Below, in pieces: positions 27,340 through 35,864 of a DNA stretch of 64,000 nucleotides. Below the pieces are notes generated by a model. That model made no database searches, was not told the origin of the DNA, and worked only from the letters and a program-made list of their open reading frames with translations. The stretch comes from Myroides sp. WP-1. Its GTDB lineage: Bacteria; Bacteroidota; Bacteroidia; Flavobacteriales; Flavobacteriaceae. The DNA lies in the NCBI RefSeq assembly GCF_014145635.1, contig NZ_JACHTC010000001.1, forward strand, positions 62,001 to 126,000, in the 5' to 3' direction. A program made the position numbers and the translations under genes. Position 1 is the stretch's first letter, and every line of letters begins with the position of its first letter.

Positions 27340-28690
27340 TTTGTGGATTCAGATTAGGATTAATAAGTAGTTCTTTCTCAGGATAGGGAAGTAGAGCGTG
27401 TTTGTCCTGCCAATTGGGTTTTGAGTTTTTTAAAAGAGAGAGCTTGTCATTTCTTTTTAAATCAAAGAAACGTCTTGCATGTTCAAGAAAAAATTCTTTT
27501 CTGCTTTCCTCAAGCATAACTAGAATTGCATCTTCCTTACTTAGATTATTTGCTAAACTGGTTAAGCCAGCTCTTTGTCTAATCTGGTTAAGAAAGGAGA
27601 TCGCTTCTTTTTCTTTGTTTTGATAAATAAGAGCTCCAATTAGTATAAAATAGGCTTCTTCAAGTCGAAAAATAATCGAGCATTCGTTTGAGTTATCCTG
27701 TATATTCTGATATTTATAACTGTAGCTACCAATTGAAGGGGAATATTCTTTAGTCCAACGTAATTTTCTAAGATCATTGCTCTCAAAAGCATCCAATAAA
27801 GAAGTACTGAGTTTATATCGCCAATCACTAACTCGCATTATATAATTATTTGCTTCATAAGTTGCAACTGTAGAATTGCTATTACTTAGCTGCCATAGTG
27901 TACTTTTAGCTGTATTTTTAAAAACTAAGGATAGATCTGTCTCTAAGCTATATAAAGGATTATCCATAACAAGTCTTGCATAGATTTCGGCCTTATCGTA
28001 TTTTTTTTGAAGCAAATAGTTTTTGGCTAAAATAAGTTCAGCAACAGCTTTGTTAACGTAGTATTTATTAGAAGATTTATCATTATAAGTAAGAGTTTCT
28101 AAAGTTATAAGTAAATCTTGTTCTAAATTGTTTAGTACTTCTGTGGGAGCTATTTTTTTTATGGTAGTATTAAATTTATAATCTGTAGAAGTTGTATAAG
28201 GAATTGCCCCAAAGAGTTGAATTAATGCTTGATAATACATCACTCTTAAGACGTATCCTTCTGCTATAAGCTCCTTTTTTTCTTCTTCTGATATTTCCGT
28301 TGATTTTGTGACACCAATTATAAAAGAGTTAATAGCATAAATATGACTATAAGAAGTATTCCAAAATGTTTCTAGTACTGCTCTTTTAGGGTCCAAAGTG
28401 TTATTAAATAATATGGCACTATCAGTTGTAGGAGGGAGAGAGACGGGTTCTAATTCATCAGTGTATAAACCCAGTTCAGATCCAATACCTTGACTATTTC
28501 CACTATAAATAGAAGACTCCCTAAGCTTAATATATAGGTTGGTTAACGCAGCAGTTGCGCTGCGTTTATCTTTAAATACATTTTCTGTACTAATTTGATT
28601 TGTTGGTAAATCTATTTCAATCATTTTTTCACAAGATAGAAATCCTTGAAAGCCTATAAGTATCAAGCTTATGTATATTGTTTTTTTCAT
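27329..28690 (-). CDS. RagB/SusD-family outer-membrane lipoprotein
   Basis: 453 residues. Lipobox at GFLSC (Cys20). SusD folds bind the substrate on the cell surface and close over the SusC barrel. Visible features are LPTNQISTENVFKDKRSATAALTNLY near the start in family style, the helical repeats with LIAEGYVLRVMYYQAL, and the C-terminal LEESRKEFFLEHARRFFDLKR with PYPEKELLINPNL. The overlap with the peptidase and 11 bp gap after susC show one operon. The substrate is probably a peptide, because a peptidase replaces the usual glycosidase (inference). Confidence 0.92.
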   Translation of the reverse strand: MKKTIYISLILIGFQGFLSCEKMIEIDLPTNQISTENVFKDKRSATAALTNLYIKLRESSIYSGNSQGIGSELGLYTDELEPVSLPPTTDSAILFNNTLDPKRAVLETFWNTSYSHIYAINSFIIGVTKSTEISEEEKKELIAEGYVLRVMYYQALIQLFGAIPYTTSTDYKFNTTIKKIAPTEVLNNLEQDLLITLETLTYNDKSSNKYYVNKAVAELILAKNYLLQKKYDKAEIYARLVMDNPLYSLETDLSLVFKNTAKSTLWQLSNSNSTVATYEANNYIMRVSDWRYKLSTSLLDAFESNDLRKLRWTKEYSPSIGSYSYKYQNIQDNSNECSIIFRLEEAYFILIGALIYQNKEKEAISFLNQIRQRAGLTSLANNLSKEDAILVMLEESRKEFFLEHARRFFDLKRNDKLSLLKNSKPNWQDKHALLPYPEKELLINPNLNPQNEY

Positions 28691-28701
28691 AATAATTTTA
28701 T

Positions 28702-31700
28702 TTAAAAAGTTAGTTGTACACCAAAGGCGTATGTTTTAAGAGGAGGGAGGTAGCCATAGGCGGTAAACTCCGGATCTAGACCATAGTAATTTGTGATTGT
28801 CCAAATATTCTGTCCTTGAAGATAAATTCGTAAAGATTCAATTTTAGCCTTTGGCAATCTGAGATTATAAGAAAGAGAGATGTTCTTTAGTCTTACATAA
28901 GAAGCATCACTAATTACTTTATTACTACTTGTATATGCTGCAAGCTGGTCGATTATAATAGGATTCATACCTGTTGTAAGAGCACCATATTGACTATTTG
29001 GATTTGTAGGTGACCAATAATCTAGTACTTCTACAGGCTGATTTATGATTGCTCCAGGTATTAGTAAGTTGTTGTTATAATTGAAATTAGTTTGTTTTAC
29101 AAACTGAAATAAAAAATCAAGACTAATACCTTTGTATGTTAATGTGTTTTGTATCCCTCCGTGATAATCGACTTTTATTTCTTTGATATTCTGTCTATCA
29201 AATTCAGCTGTTATTTTGTTATCATCATTATAGTCAGTAAAAGTATATTGCCCAGTTAGAGGATCAATTCCCTCAAAATTGTATAAGCGGTAAACATTTG
29301 TTCCTTTTCCTATAACAAACTGATTGGCATAAGTAGAACTCTCAAGATTAGGAAAAGAAAGCAATGTGTTTTTTGGAAAAGAAATATTAAAATTAGTAGT
29401 CCAATTGAAATCCTTTGTATTAATATTTTCTGAGTTTAAACTAAACTCCCAACCTTTATTCTCGACAGTGGCAGGAAGGTTATCTTGTACAGAGGCAAAT
29501 CCTGTTGTACCAGGTAGAGGAATCCCAACTAATTGATTGGAAGAGGTATTTCTGTACCAAGCGAAATCGAACTGTAGTCTATCATTAAATAAAGCTATTT
29601 CGATAGCTGTTTCTAACTTTTTAGTTTTCTCCCAACTGAAATTTGGGTTATGAAGTCTTGATGGACTCAGTCCAGTAAAATCATTGTATCTATTGGGATT
29701 TAATTCATAAGTATCTAAATACTGATAATCTCCAATATTATCATTTCCTGATGTTCCATAACTAGCTCTTAACTTACCAAAACTTAGCCATGAAGAATCA
29801 CTAAAAAGTTGTTCTTTTGAAAATATCCATGCTGCACCTATAGCACCAAAATTCCCGAATTTATGATTGTCTCCAAAACGAGAAGAACCGTCACGTCTAG
29901 CGGTTAAATTCAATAAGTATTTACTATCATAGTTAAGATTTAATCTTCCAAAAACAGCTATGTATTTATATTGTAAGTTAGCAGATTGTCTAATGTTTTT
30001 TATTTTAGCTGCAGCTATATTTGATATAAAATCATTGGTTTGAAAATTGGAGCCTGTTAAATGAAGGGCGCTAGTATTACTATTTTGATAAGTCATACCC
30101 AGTAGAGTATTGACCTGTAATTTATTAATATTGAATAAATTATTGATTTGAGGTTCAATAATGTATGACTTATTGTCACTAAAGGTATTTTCTGCACTTG
30201 ACTCTTCTGAAGTATAATTGCGTTCAGGATTATATATGGTATGAGGGGTAAGTTTTTTTTCCTCTGTATTAGTTCTGTTATAACCAGCATTTAATTTGAA
30301 ATAAGTATTTTTAAATACCTCATAGCTAAAGTCCATATTTAATACAAGATTCCTATTGTCATTTTCGTAAGTTTCAAACATTGATGCTATAGGGTTTGTA
30401 TCTCCTGCAAAGCTCCAATTTAAACTACCATCAGAATTATATAAACTTGGCGCATTTGGTGAGAGAGTAAGCGCTTTTGAGGTTAAATCTTCCGCTATTA
30501 AATTATTATTCTGCAAAGCATAGTTGGTGGATGAGCTAAATTGAAATTTTCCATCTTTACTTCTGTGGTTTATGTTGATTAGAAATGTATTTCTTTTATA
30601 TCCTTTGTCTGTTGGAAACACGGTTGTTTGAGATGATTGACTCACAGAACTTGAGAAATGAGTTGTTTCATTTCCAGCATTTACTCCAACTTGTATATTT
30701 TGGCTGAGCGCAGTGCCTCCTATGAGTTCTTTTTGCCAATCAGTATACCGATTTCTATCCCAGGTGCCATTTACATCATATGCATTAGCAGGATATGTAG
30801 TAATTCCATCATTTTTAAATGCTTCATCTCTCATTTGGTTAAACTGCTCGGTATTTAAAAGTTTCATTTTATTTGCGACTTTGCTAAAGGAAGTAGAAGA
30901 GGAGAGAGTAAAAGAAAGTTGATCTGATTTGTTTTTCTTGGTTGTTATAAGAACTACTCCATTTGCACCTCGCGAACCATAAATAGCTGTAGCATCTGCA
31001 TCTTTTAGTATTTCTATACTTTCAATATCAGATGGATTTATAGCATTTAATATATTAGTATCGCTCATCGGTAGTATAGAAAAAGATAGAGAGGAGTTAA
31101 TTAAGTTTGTATTTGGAATAACAACTCCATCAATTACATAAAGAGGAGCATTTCCATTGATAGCATTATCTTGATACCGTCTTAGACTATTTCTGCCTCG
31201 AATCTGTATATCAAATCCTCCACCAGCAACCCCTGTGTTTTGAGTAATACTAACACCTGCCATTCTACCTTGAATTGCTTGAAGTGGATTCAAAACCGGC
31301 TGAAATTCGATATCCTTTGCAGTCACTCTTGCAATACTTCCTGTGCGTTCTCGATCCTTTACCGTATAGTATCCAGCGTTAACTACAATTTCTTCAAGGG
31401 TAGTATTATCCTCAAGTAGCTCAATATTTAAAACGGCTCCCATACTACTTGAGTACACTATGGATCGCTCTTTGTAGCCGAGCATAGAAAAGGTAATCCG
31501 ATCGCCAATAGACACATCTATTGTATATTTTCCATCAAGATCAGTGGCTACAGTTTTGTTTTCAACCGATACGATTACTCCGCCAAGAACACCTTGAGCG
31601 TCCTTTACAGTTCCTGAGAGTTTTATAATTCCTTTTTGCTGCTTATCTTGTAATAGGTAAGAAGCATTAAAAAACAAATGATTATCATTTGATACGGCAT

Positions 31701-31776
31701 AAGTTGGATAGATAATTAAAAGGCTAACAAGCATAGCTATCCTATAACCACAAGTGGTCAATATTTGAGTTTTCAT
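28702..31776 (-). CDS. SusC/RagA-family TonB-dependent outer-membrane transporter
   Basis: About 1,024 residues from the ATG at 31776; a longer in-frame start at 31827 is less likely because MKTQILTTCGYRIAML begins the signal peptide. After the signal come a carboxypeptidase-regulatory-like beta domain (about 40-130, LDGKYTIDVSIGDRITFSM), the TonB plug with PLYVIDGVVIPN and ATAIYGSRGANGVVLITT, and the 22-stranded barrel ending in FGVQLTF. It imports large ligands using TonB energy, together with the SusD protein. It is the first gene of a three-gene operon with SusD and an S9 peptidase. The upstream leader holds a hairpin-T-run structure at 31897-31956. Confidence 0.93.
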   Translation of the reverse strand: MKTQILTTCGYRIAMLVSLLIIYPTYAVSNDNHLFFNASYLLQDKQQKGIIKLSGTVKDAQGVLGGVIVSVENKTVATDLDGKYTIDVSIGDRITFSMLGYKERSIVYSSSMGAVLNIELLEDNTTLEEIVVNAGYYTVKDRERTGSIARVTAKDIEFQPVLNPLQAIQGRMAGVSITQNTGVAGGGFDIQIRGRNSLRRYQDNAINGNAPLYVIDGVVIPNTNLINSSLSFSILPMSDTNILNAINPSDIESIEILKDADATAIYGSRGANGVVLITTKKNKSDQLSFTLSSSTSFSKVANKMKLLNTEQFNQMRDEAFKNDGITTYPANAYDVNGTWDRNRYTDWQKELIGGTALSQNIQVGVNAGNETTHFSSSVSQSSQTTVFPTDKGYKRNTFLININHRSKDGKFQFSSSTNYALQNNNLIAEDLTSKALTLSPNAPSLYNSDGSLNWSFAGDTNPIASMFETYENDNRNLVLNMDFSYEVFKNTYFKLNAGYNRTNTEEKKLTPHTIYNPERNYTSEESSAENTFSDNKSYIIEPQINNLFNINKLQVNTLLGMTYQNSNTSALHLTGSNFQTNDFISNIAAAKIKNIRQSANLQYKYIAVFGRLNLNYDSKYLLNLTARRDGSSRFGDNHKFGNFGAIGAAWIFSKEQLFSDSSWLSFGKLRASYGTSGNDNIGDYQYLDTYELNPNRYNDFTGLSPSRLHNPNFSWEKTKKLETAIEIALFNDRLQFDFAWYRNTSSNQLVGIPLPGTTGFASVQDNLPATVENKGWEFSLNSENINTKDFNWTTNFNISFPKNTLLSFPNLESSTYANQFVIGKGTNVYRLYNFEGIDPLTGQYTFTDYNDDNKITAEFDRQNIKEIKVDYHGGIQNTLTYKGISLDFLFQFVKQTNFNYNNNLLIPGAIINQPVEVLDYWSPTNPNSQYGALTTGMNPIIIDQLAAYTSSNKVISDASYVRLKNISLSYNLRLPKAKIESLRIYLQGQNIWTITNYYGLDPEFTAYGYLPPLKTYAFGVQLTF

Positions 31777-31896
31777 AATTTTATAATTGATTTTGATACA
31801 ACAAGCCTTTAAATCATCAAGATTCATATTGCCGTAGTACTTTGATCGGCCAGTTGCACCAAAAGGTTAGTTAATGGGTAATTTGTAATAGATAAT

Positions 31897-31956
31897 AAAA
31901 AACTATCTCCTTCACTCTAAGCACGTCTCCCAAAATGCAAAAGAGCAAGGAGATAG
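31897..31956 (-). terminator. Terminator-like hairpin in the susC leader (possible attenuator)
   Basis: On the minus strand CTATCTCCTT (31956-31947) pairs with AAGGAGATAG (31912-31903), with inner CTCT/AGAG pairs, followed by TTTTTTA. It lies 120 bp before the susC ATG. A second hairpin, AGCCATG/CATGGCT, sits just upstream (31977-31955) and shares two bases with it. Either the end of a separate transcript or a leader attenuator. Confidence 0.5.
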
Positions 31957-32960
31957 CCATGGACTTTTAGCATGGCTCAAAACTCCCTTTAAGCCACACA
32001 ATGTTTTGTGAGTTTTTGTGCTTACTATTGGCTGACGTCTACATTATAACCAACCCAGATTCACCAACATAGCAAGCGGTTTTTTCCATAATAAAATAGT
32101 TTTAAGTGTGATTAATAATTAATAATAGAACAGAAGGAAAGTCTTATTTCATAGCATTTTTCCCTTACTAACTAATTAATATTGCCTTATAACCGAATGG
32201 ATGAACGAATTATATAGATGTGAATTAAAAAGCAATAGATATCCTGTACGCATCCAAAAACTGTTTTTGGACCTAGCGTAAAAAGTGTATTATGCTAACT
32301 AAATAGATAATAGGGTAGCCATCCAACATTGACAAGTCATGCTAGATACAACTACAACAATGTGATTTAGTTAAACTAAAATTTAATCATAGGCTAAATG
32401 TGAGTTTAGTTACTAATTTGTTGTTTTAATAAAATGTAATAATTGATAATTTCTCGAATAGAACATTCGATAAGTCCATTAAGGATAGATAAGGTATTGC
32501 AAGCATTCATAAAATAACGAACACTAAATAAATCCACCTTTGTTTTAAACCTCTATATACCTAATTGGGAGACGGTATAAACTAGAAGTCTGTAGTATGT
32601 TTAATATAAAGCGAAACTTAAGAATTTCAATAAAGTGAGAAGTAAATGACAAACTTATATAAAATAAGTTGGCATGGGTACTCACATTATCCAACTTGAG
32701 GTACTGGCATACCCGTACAATGAATAAGTGAACCCATGCCTAGGTCATGGGCTAAGATACTTATTTTCTCATTGTACTTAATAGAAAAGTGCCAGTTTTC
32801 AAGTTGAGAAATAAATAAGCTTTAGCTTAATATTTTAAGTGTCATTAAGACTTCCAGATTGGAATTAATGTAATCTGATATTAATACAAATATATGCAAA
32901 TTTCTTATTCAATACAAATTTGTATCGAATAATATATAGCACTTTAAAGATTTTTACTAT
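31957..32960. other. Non-coding region with structured DNA, no gene
   Basis: About 1 kb before the XRE gene without a supportable reading frame. It holds the upstream leader hairpins of susC (to about 32050), and nested inverted repeats at 32666-32806. The remaining sequence is AT-rich and shows nothing recognisable. Confidence 0.5.
32666..32806. repeat. Nested inverted repeats (large hairpin-forming element)
   Basis: CAACTTGA (32692-32699) pairs with TCAAGTTG (32799-32806), TACTGGCA (32702-32709) partly with TGCCAG (32790-32795), GTACAATGA (32715-32723) with TCATTGTAC (32769-32777), AATAAGT with ACTTATT, and CCCATG with CATGGG. Competing arms exist: AAGTTGG (32666-32672) with CCAACTT, and GGCATGGGT (32671-32679) with ACCCATGCC (32732-32740). 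A long folded RNA, a transfer or recombination site, or a MITE are possible. Confidence 0.55.
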
Positions 32961-33320
32961 ATGAAAAAATATACTGAAACAGAAGTTAAGATTATTAATG
33001 TTCATATAGGTTTAAAATTAAGATTGGCTAGACTCAAAAAGAATCTTTCTCAACAAGATTTGAGCCTATTAGTGGCAAGTGAGAGTGTAACTATTGGTAG
33101 GTTAGAAAGAGGGGAACATTTTAGTAATTGGGCTCTTATTTTTAAACTTGCCAATACTTTAAATGTAAATTTTATTGATTTATTTCAGCTAAAGGATCAA
33201 GAAGTTTTGATCAACTTGAAGAATGAGTGTTTTAATTTAGAGACTAAGCTAAATGAAAATAAAAGAAGATTTTATTCTAAATATGAAGATAGGATAAATG
33301 CCTTGTATTGCATTGAGTAA
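32961..33320 (+). CDS. XRE-family HTH regulator (119 aa)
   Basis: Helix-turn-helix of the Cro/C1 type at about residues 14-72: LKLRLARLKKNLSQQDLSLLVASESVTIGRLERGE, with the turn and the recognition helix visible, then FKLANTLNVNFIDLFQL. The C-terminal 40 residues form a charged helix without known domain. It is 440 bp before the type I restriction locus, and such regulators often control restriction genes by repressing early expression, but no operator was identified. It may also belong to the mobile element. Confidence 0.85.
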   Translation: MKKYTETEVKIINVHIGLKLRLARLKKNLSQQDLSLLVASESVTIGRLERGEHFSNWALIFKLANTLNVNFIDLFQLKDQEVLINLKNECFNLETKLNENKRRFYSKYEDRINALYCIE

Positions 33321-33362
33321 TATACTTATTAAATAGAGATGATTTTTTCAGTTTTCTTACCT

Positions 33363-33587
33363 TCATATTTTTCTCAAGTCTCTTTTTCTCACTGTTGTAA
33401 ATAAAAATAAAAGAACACTAGAAAGGATTAAACTATAAGCTAACCATTTGGCTAAACGTTCAAGAAAACGTATGAATACCGATGTTTCAAAACTTGAAAA
33501 TCTTTCCAAATCAGCTACATTTTGGCGATAGAATTTTCTTCTATTTATCCAATATATAATTACTATTGCAATGAACGGCTTGTACAT
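33363..33587 (-). CDS. Small single-pass membrane protein (74 aa)
   Basis: Resembles a short Flavobacteria membrane-protein family, sometimes mislabelled as an ABC transporter permease, with the pattern RRKFYRQNVADLERFSSFE followed by a membrane helix (LAYSLILSSVLLFLF). A second hydrophobic stretch is at the N-terminus (IAIVIIYWI). The family resemblance is recalled, not searched. It is alone on the minus strand between the XRE gene and hsdM, so it is probably transcribed separately. Function unknown. Confidence 0.5.
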   Translation of the reverse strand: MYKPFIAIVIIYWINRRKFYRQNVADLERFSSFETSVFIRFLERLAKWLAYSLILSSVLLFLFTTVRKRDLRKI

Positions 33588-33761
33588 TTTTTGTACATTA
33601 AATTTATAGTGGATTGTATTAGCTTAATAGATAAGTTGGTAATATTTCAGTTTGTTGTAATAACAGAACTAATAGATCTTCTTAAAGAAAATTGTTTCTA
33701 AAGCCTTCTTGTTCTATGTCTGATATGGGTGTATATTTACCAAATAAATTTAAAATATAGA

Positions 33762-35861
33762 ATGAGCATTAATATCCTTAAATATGAATCTGATATTTGG
33801 AAAACAGCCGATTTATTAATTGGTGCAGGAATTAAACAATCCGATTTTCCTAAATATATGATGCCCTTCTTTGCTTTAGCAATGGTAGAGAGTAGGTTAA
33901 TTCGTGAAGCCAATAGAATACGTGAAGAAGAAAACATAGAAGATACAGATGATTTCGTAGAGATTTTCCAACTGGAAGGTTTAGGGTATAACGATTACGT
34001 AATTCGTAAGGGAATTACATTGAAAGATATTTGTAAAAACGATAAAACTTTCGACACAGATTTTGATGGCTATTTAAAAGCATTTGATGCTGAGACGAAA
34101 TACCTTTTAGGAGTTGATAAAGGAAACGAAGAAGAAAAATTTTTAGATATTACAGGTGTTAGCGGATTACTAAAGAAAAAACGTATTCTTTTCAATACCG
34201 TAAAAACTTGGAGCGAGATTGATTTATTACCTTTCAACAACTCTGATATTACTACTTTAGAAGAACATATCAAACGTAAATGGGCAGATATTTCTGCCGA
34301 AACAGCAGGGGAACAATATACGCCTGATGATATTATATCTTTAATTTCAGAATTAATTGCTACTAAGATTGAGGATAACGATGAGTTTTTAACAATCTAT
34401 GATGCAACCTGTGGTGGTGGAAATTTATTGTTTGGTGTTGAAGATAAAATTCAAGAAATCTCAAACCGTCCTACAGCTACCTATGGGCAAGAGTGGAATG
34501 ATACTCTATTTGCCTTGGCTAAAATCGAAAGTAGATTCCGTAAAGATACCTACATAGAATACGGGAATACCATTACAGAAACAGGTAAATTCTTTGATAA
34601 AACATTTAATATCGCAGTAGCCAATCCTCCTTATGGTGTGGACTGGAAAGGTTTTGAAAAGGAAGTAAAATCAGACGAAACAGGTCGTTTTCACGCACTA
34701 CCTTCTATCTCAGATGGGCAATTCTTATTTACCCAACACATCTTATCCAAGTTAGATGAAAACAACGGTTTTGGGGTAATCGTTCACAACGGCTCTACCT
34801 TATTTTCGGGTGATGCAGGTTCTGGTGAATCAAACATTCGTAAATATTTCTTCGATAACGATTGGGTAGAAGCTTTAATCCAAATGCCACAAGACGAATT
34901 CTTCAATACTGGTATTTACACGTATTTATGGGTATTTAATAAGAACAAACCTGCCAATCGTAAAGACAAAGTGATTTTAATTGATGGTAGCAACCAATGG
35001 GAATTATTAAAGAAATCCAAAGGGAAGAAACGTCGTCAGATGAATACCGATAATCGAAAAGCGATTGTGGATGCATTTGTGAACTTTGAAGATGTGGTTG
35101 TCGATGGTAAAGAAATGGCTAAAGTGTTTGATAAATGGCATTTCTATTACAACAAACAGTCTATTATTTTAACCAATGTAGATGAAAACGGTAAGGCAAT
35201 TCAAATGCCTACCAAAACCAATAAAGCAGGTGAAACCGTAGAAGAAAAAGCAATAAAGCTAAATCCTACTAAAGTAGAATTTGCAACCTTAGAAGGTGAA
35301 GTAAAAGAATTATCTGATTTTGAAATCACAACATTTGATAAATCTACTTACAATAGCTTAGAAGACTATTTCAATCAAGAGGTTAAAGAATTAATCAGTA
35401 GTATCGACTATAAAGAATCGAATCTTAAAATCCAAACATCAAAAGCTATTTACAGCTACGATGAAGACAAAGAAACGATTATAGAGCAAGTGGGTAATGC
35501 GACTACTGAATTAGGTAACGGTAAAATTCTTATAAAAGCAGCCTATAAAAAAGAGACCAAAACCAAAGATGCGTTTATCCAGATAACGGTTGAATTAACA
35601 AAAGATACGGTGAAGGATTACGAAATAATCCCATACCTTCCAATAGAAGAAGACAATCAAAAACAGATTGCTGATTTTATGGTGAAGTATGTAACGCGTC
35701 CGTTTGGATACAGCGACAATGTAATTGGTGTTGAAATCAATTTCAACAAGATTTTCTATGTGCCTGAACAAGTAGATAGTTTAAGTTTTTTAATCGATGA
35801 ATTGAATGAAATTGACATAGTTCTTGCGGAATTGAATAATACTTTAAATCTACAATCGTAA
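33762..35861 (+). CDS. hsdM: Type I restriction-modification system, methyltransferase subunit (HsdM)
   Basis: About 699 residues; the ATG at 33762 (MSINILKYESDIW) is preferred over an upstream start in the longest frame. HsdM transfers methyl groups to adenine N6 with S-adenosylmethionine. Motifs are EQYTPDDIISLI, the SAM-binding ATCGGGNLLFG and the catalytic NPPYGVDWKGF (Asn about residue 288), then FGVIVHNGSTLFSG. The C-terminal ~200 residues are longer than in short HsdM proteins. It is 3 bp before hsdS and forms one operon with it and hsdR, split by the AbiF gene. The stop-to-start gap suggests coupled translation. Confidence 0.95.
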   Translation: MSINILKYESDIWKTADLLIGAGIKQSDFPKYMMPFFALAMVESRLIREANRIREEENIEDTDDFVEIFQLEGLGYNDYVIRKGITLKDICKNDKTFDTDFDGYLKAFDAETKYLLGVDKGNEEEKFLDITGVSGLLKKKRILFNTVKTWSEIDLLPFNNSDITTLEEHIKRKWADISAETAGEQYTPDDIISLISELIATKIEDNDEFLTIYDATCGGGNLLFGVEDKIQEISNRPTATYGQEWNDTLFALAKIESRFRKDTYIEYGNTITETGKFFDKTFNIAVANPPYGVDWKGFEKEVKSDETGRFHALPSISDGQFLFTQHILSKLDENNGFGVIVHNGSTLFSGDAGSGESNIRKYFFDNDWVEALIQMPQDEFFNTGIYTYLWVFNKNKPANRKDKVILIDGSNQWELLKKSKGKKRRQMNTDNRKAIVDAFVNFEDVVVDGKEMAKVFDKWHFYYNKQSIILTNVDENGKAIQMPTKTNKAGETVEEKAIKLNPTKVEFATLEGEVKELSDFEITTFDKSTYNSLEDYFNQEVKELISSIDYKESNLKIQTSKAIYSYDEDKETIIEQVGNATTELGNGKILIKAAYKKETKTKDAFIQITVELTKDTVKDYEIIPYLPIEEDNQKQIADFMVKYVTRPFGYSDNVIGVEINFNKIFYVPEQVDSLSFLIDELNEIDIVLAELNNTLNLQS

Positions 35862-35864
35862 ATT

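Noticed and set aside
31900-32050. Riboswitch of cobalamin type upstream of susC
   Set aside because: GGGAGACGTGC recalls part of the cobalamin aptamer, but the GCCACTG and other conserved boxes are missing; reported as a structured leader only.
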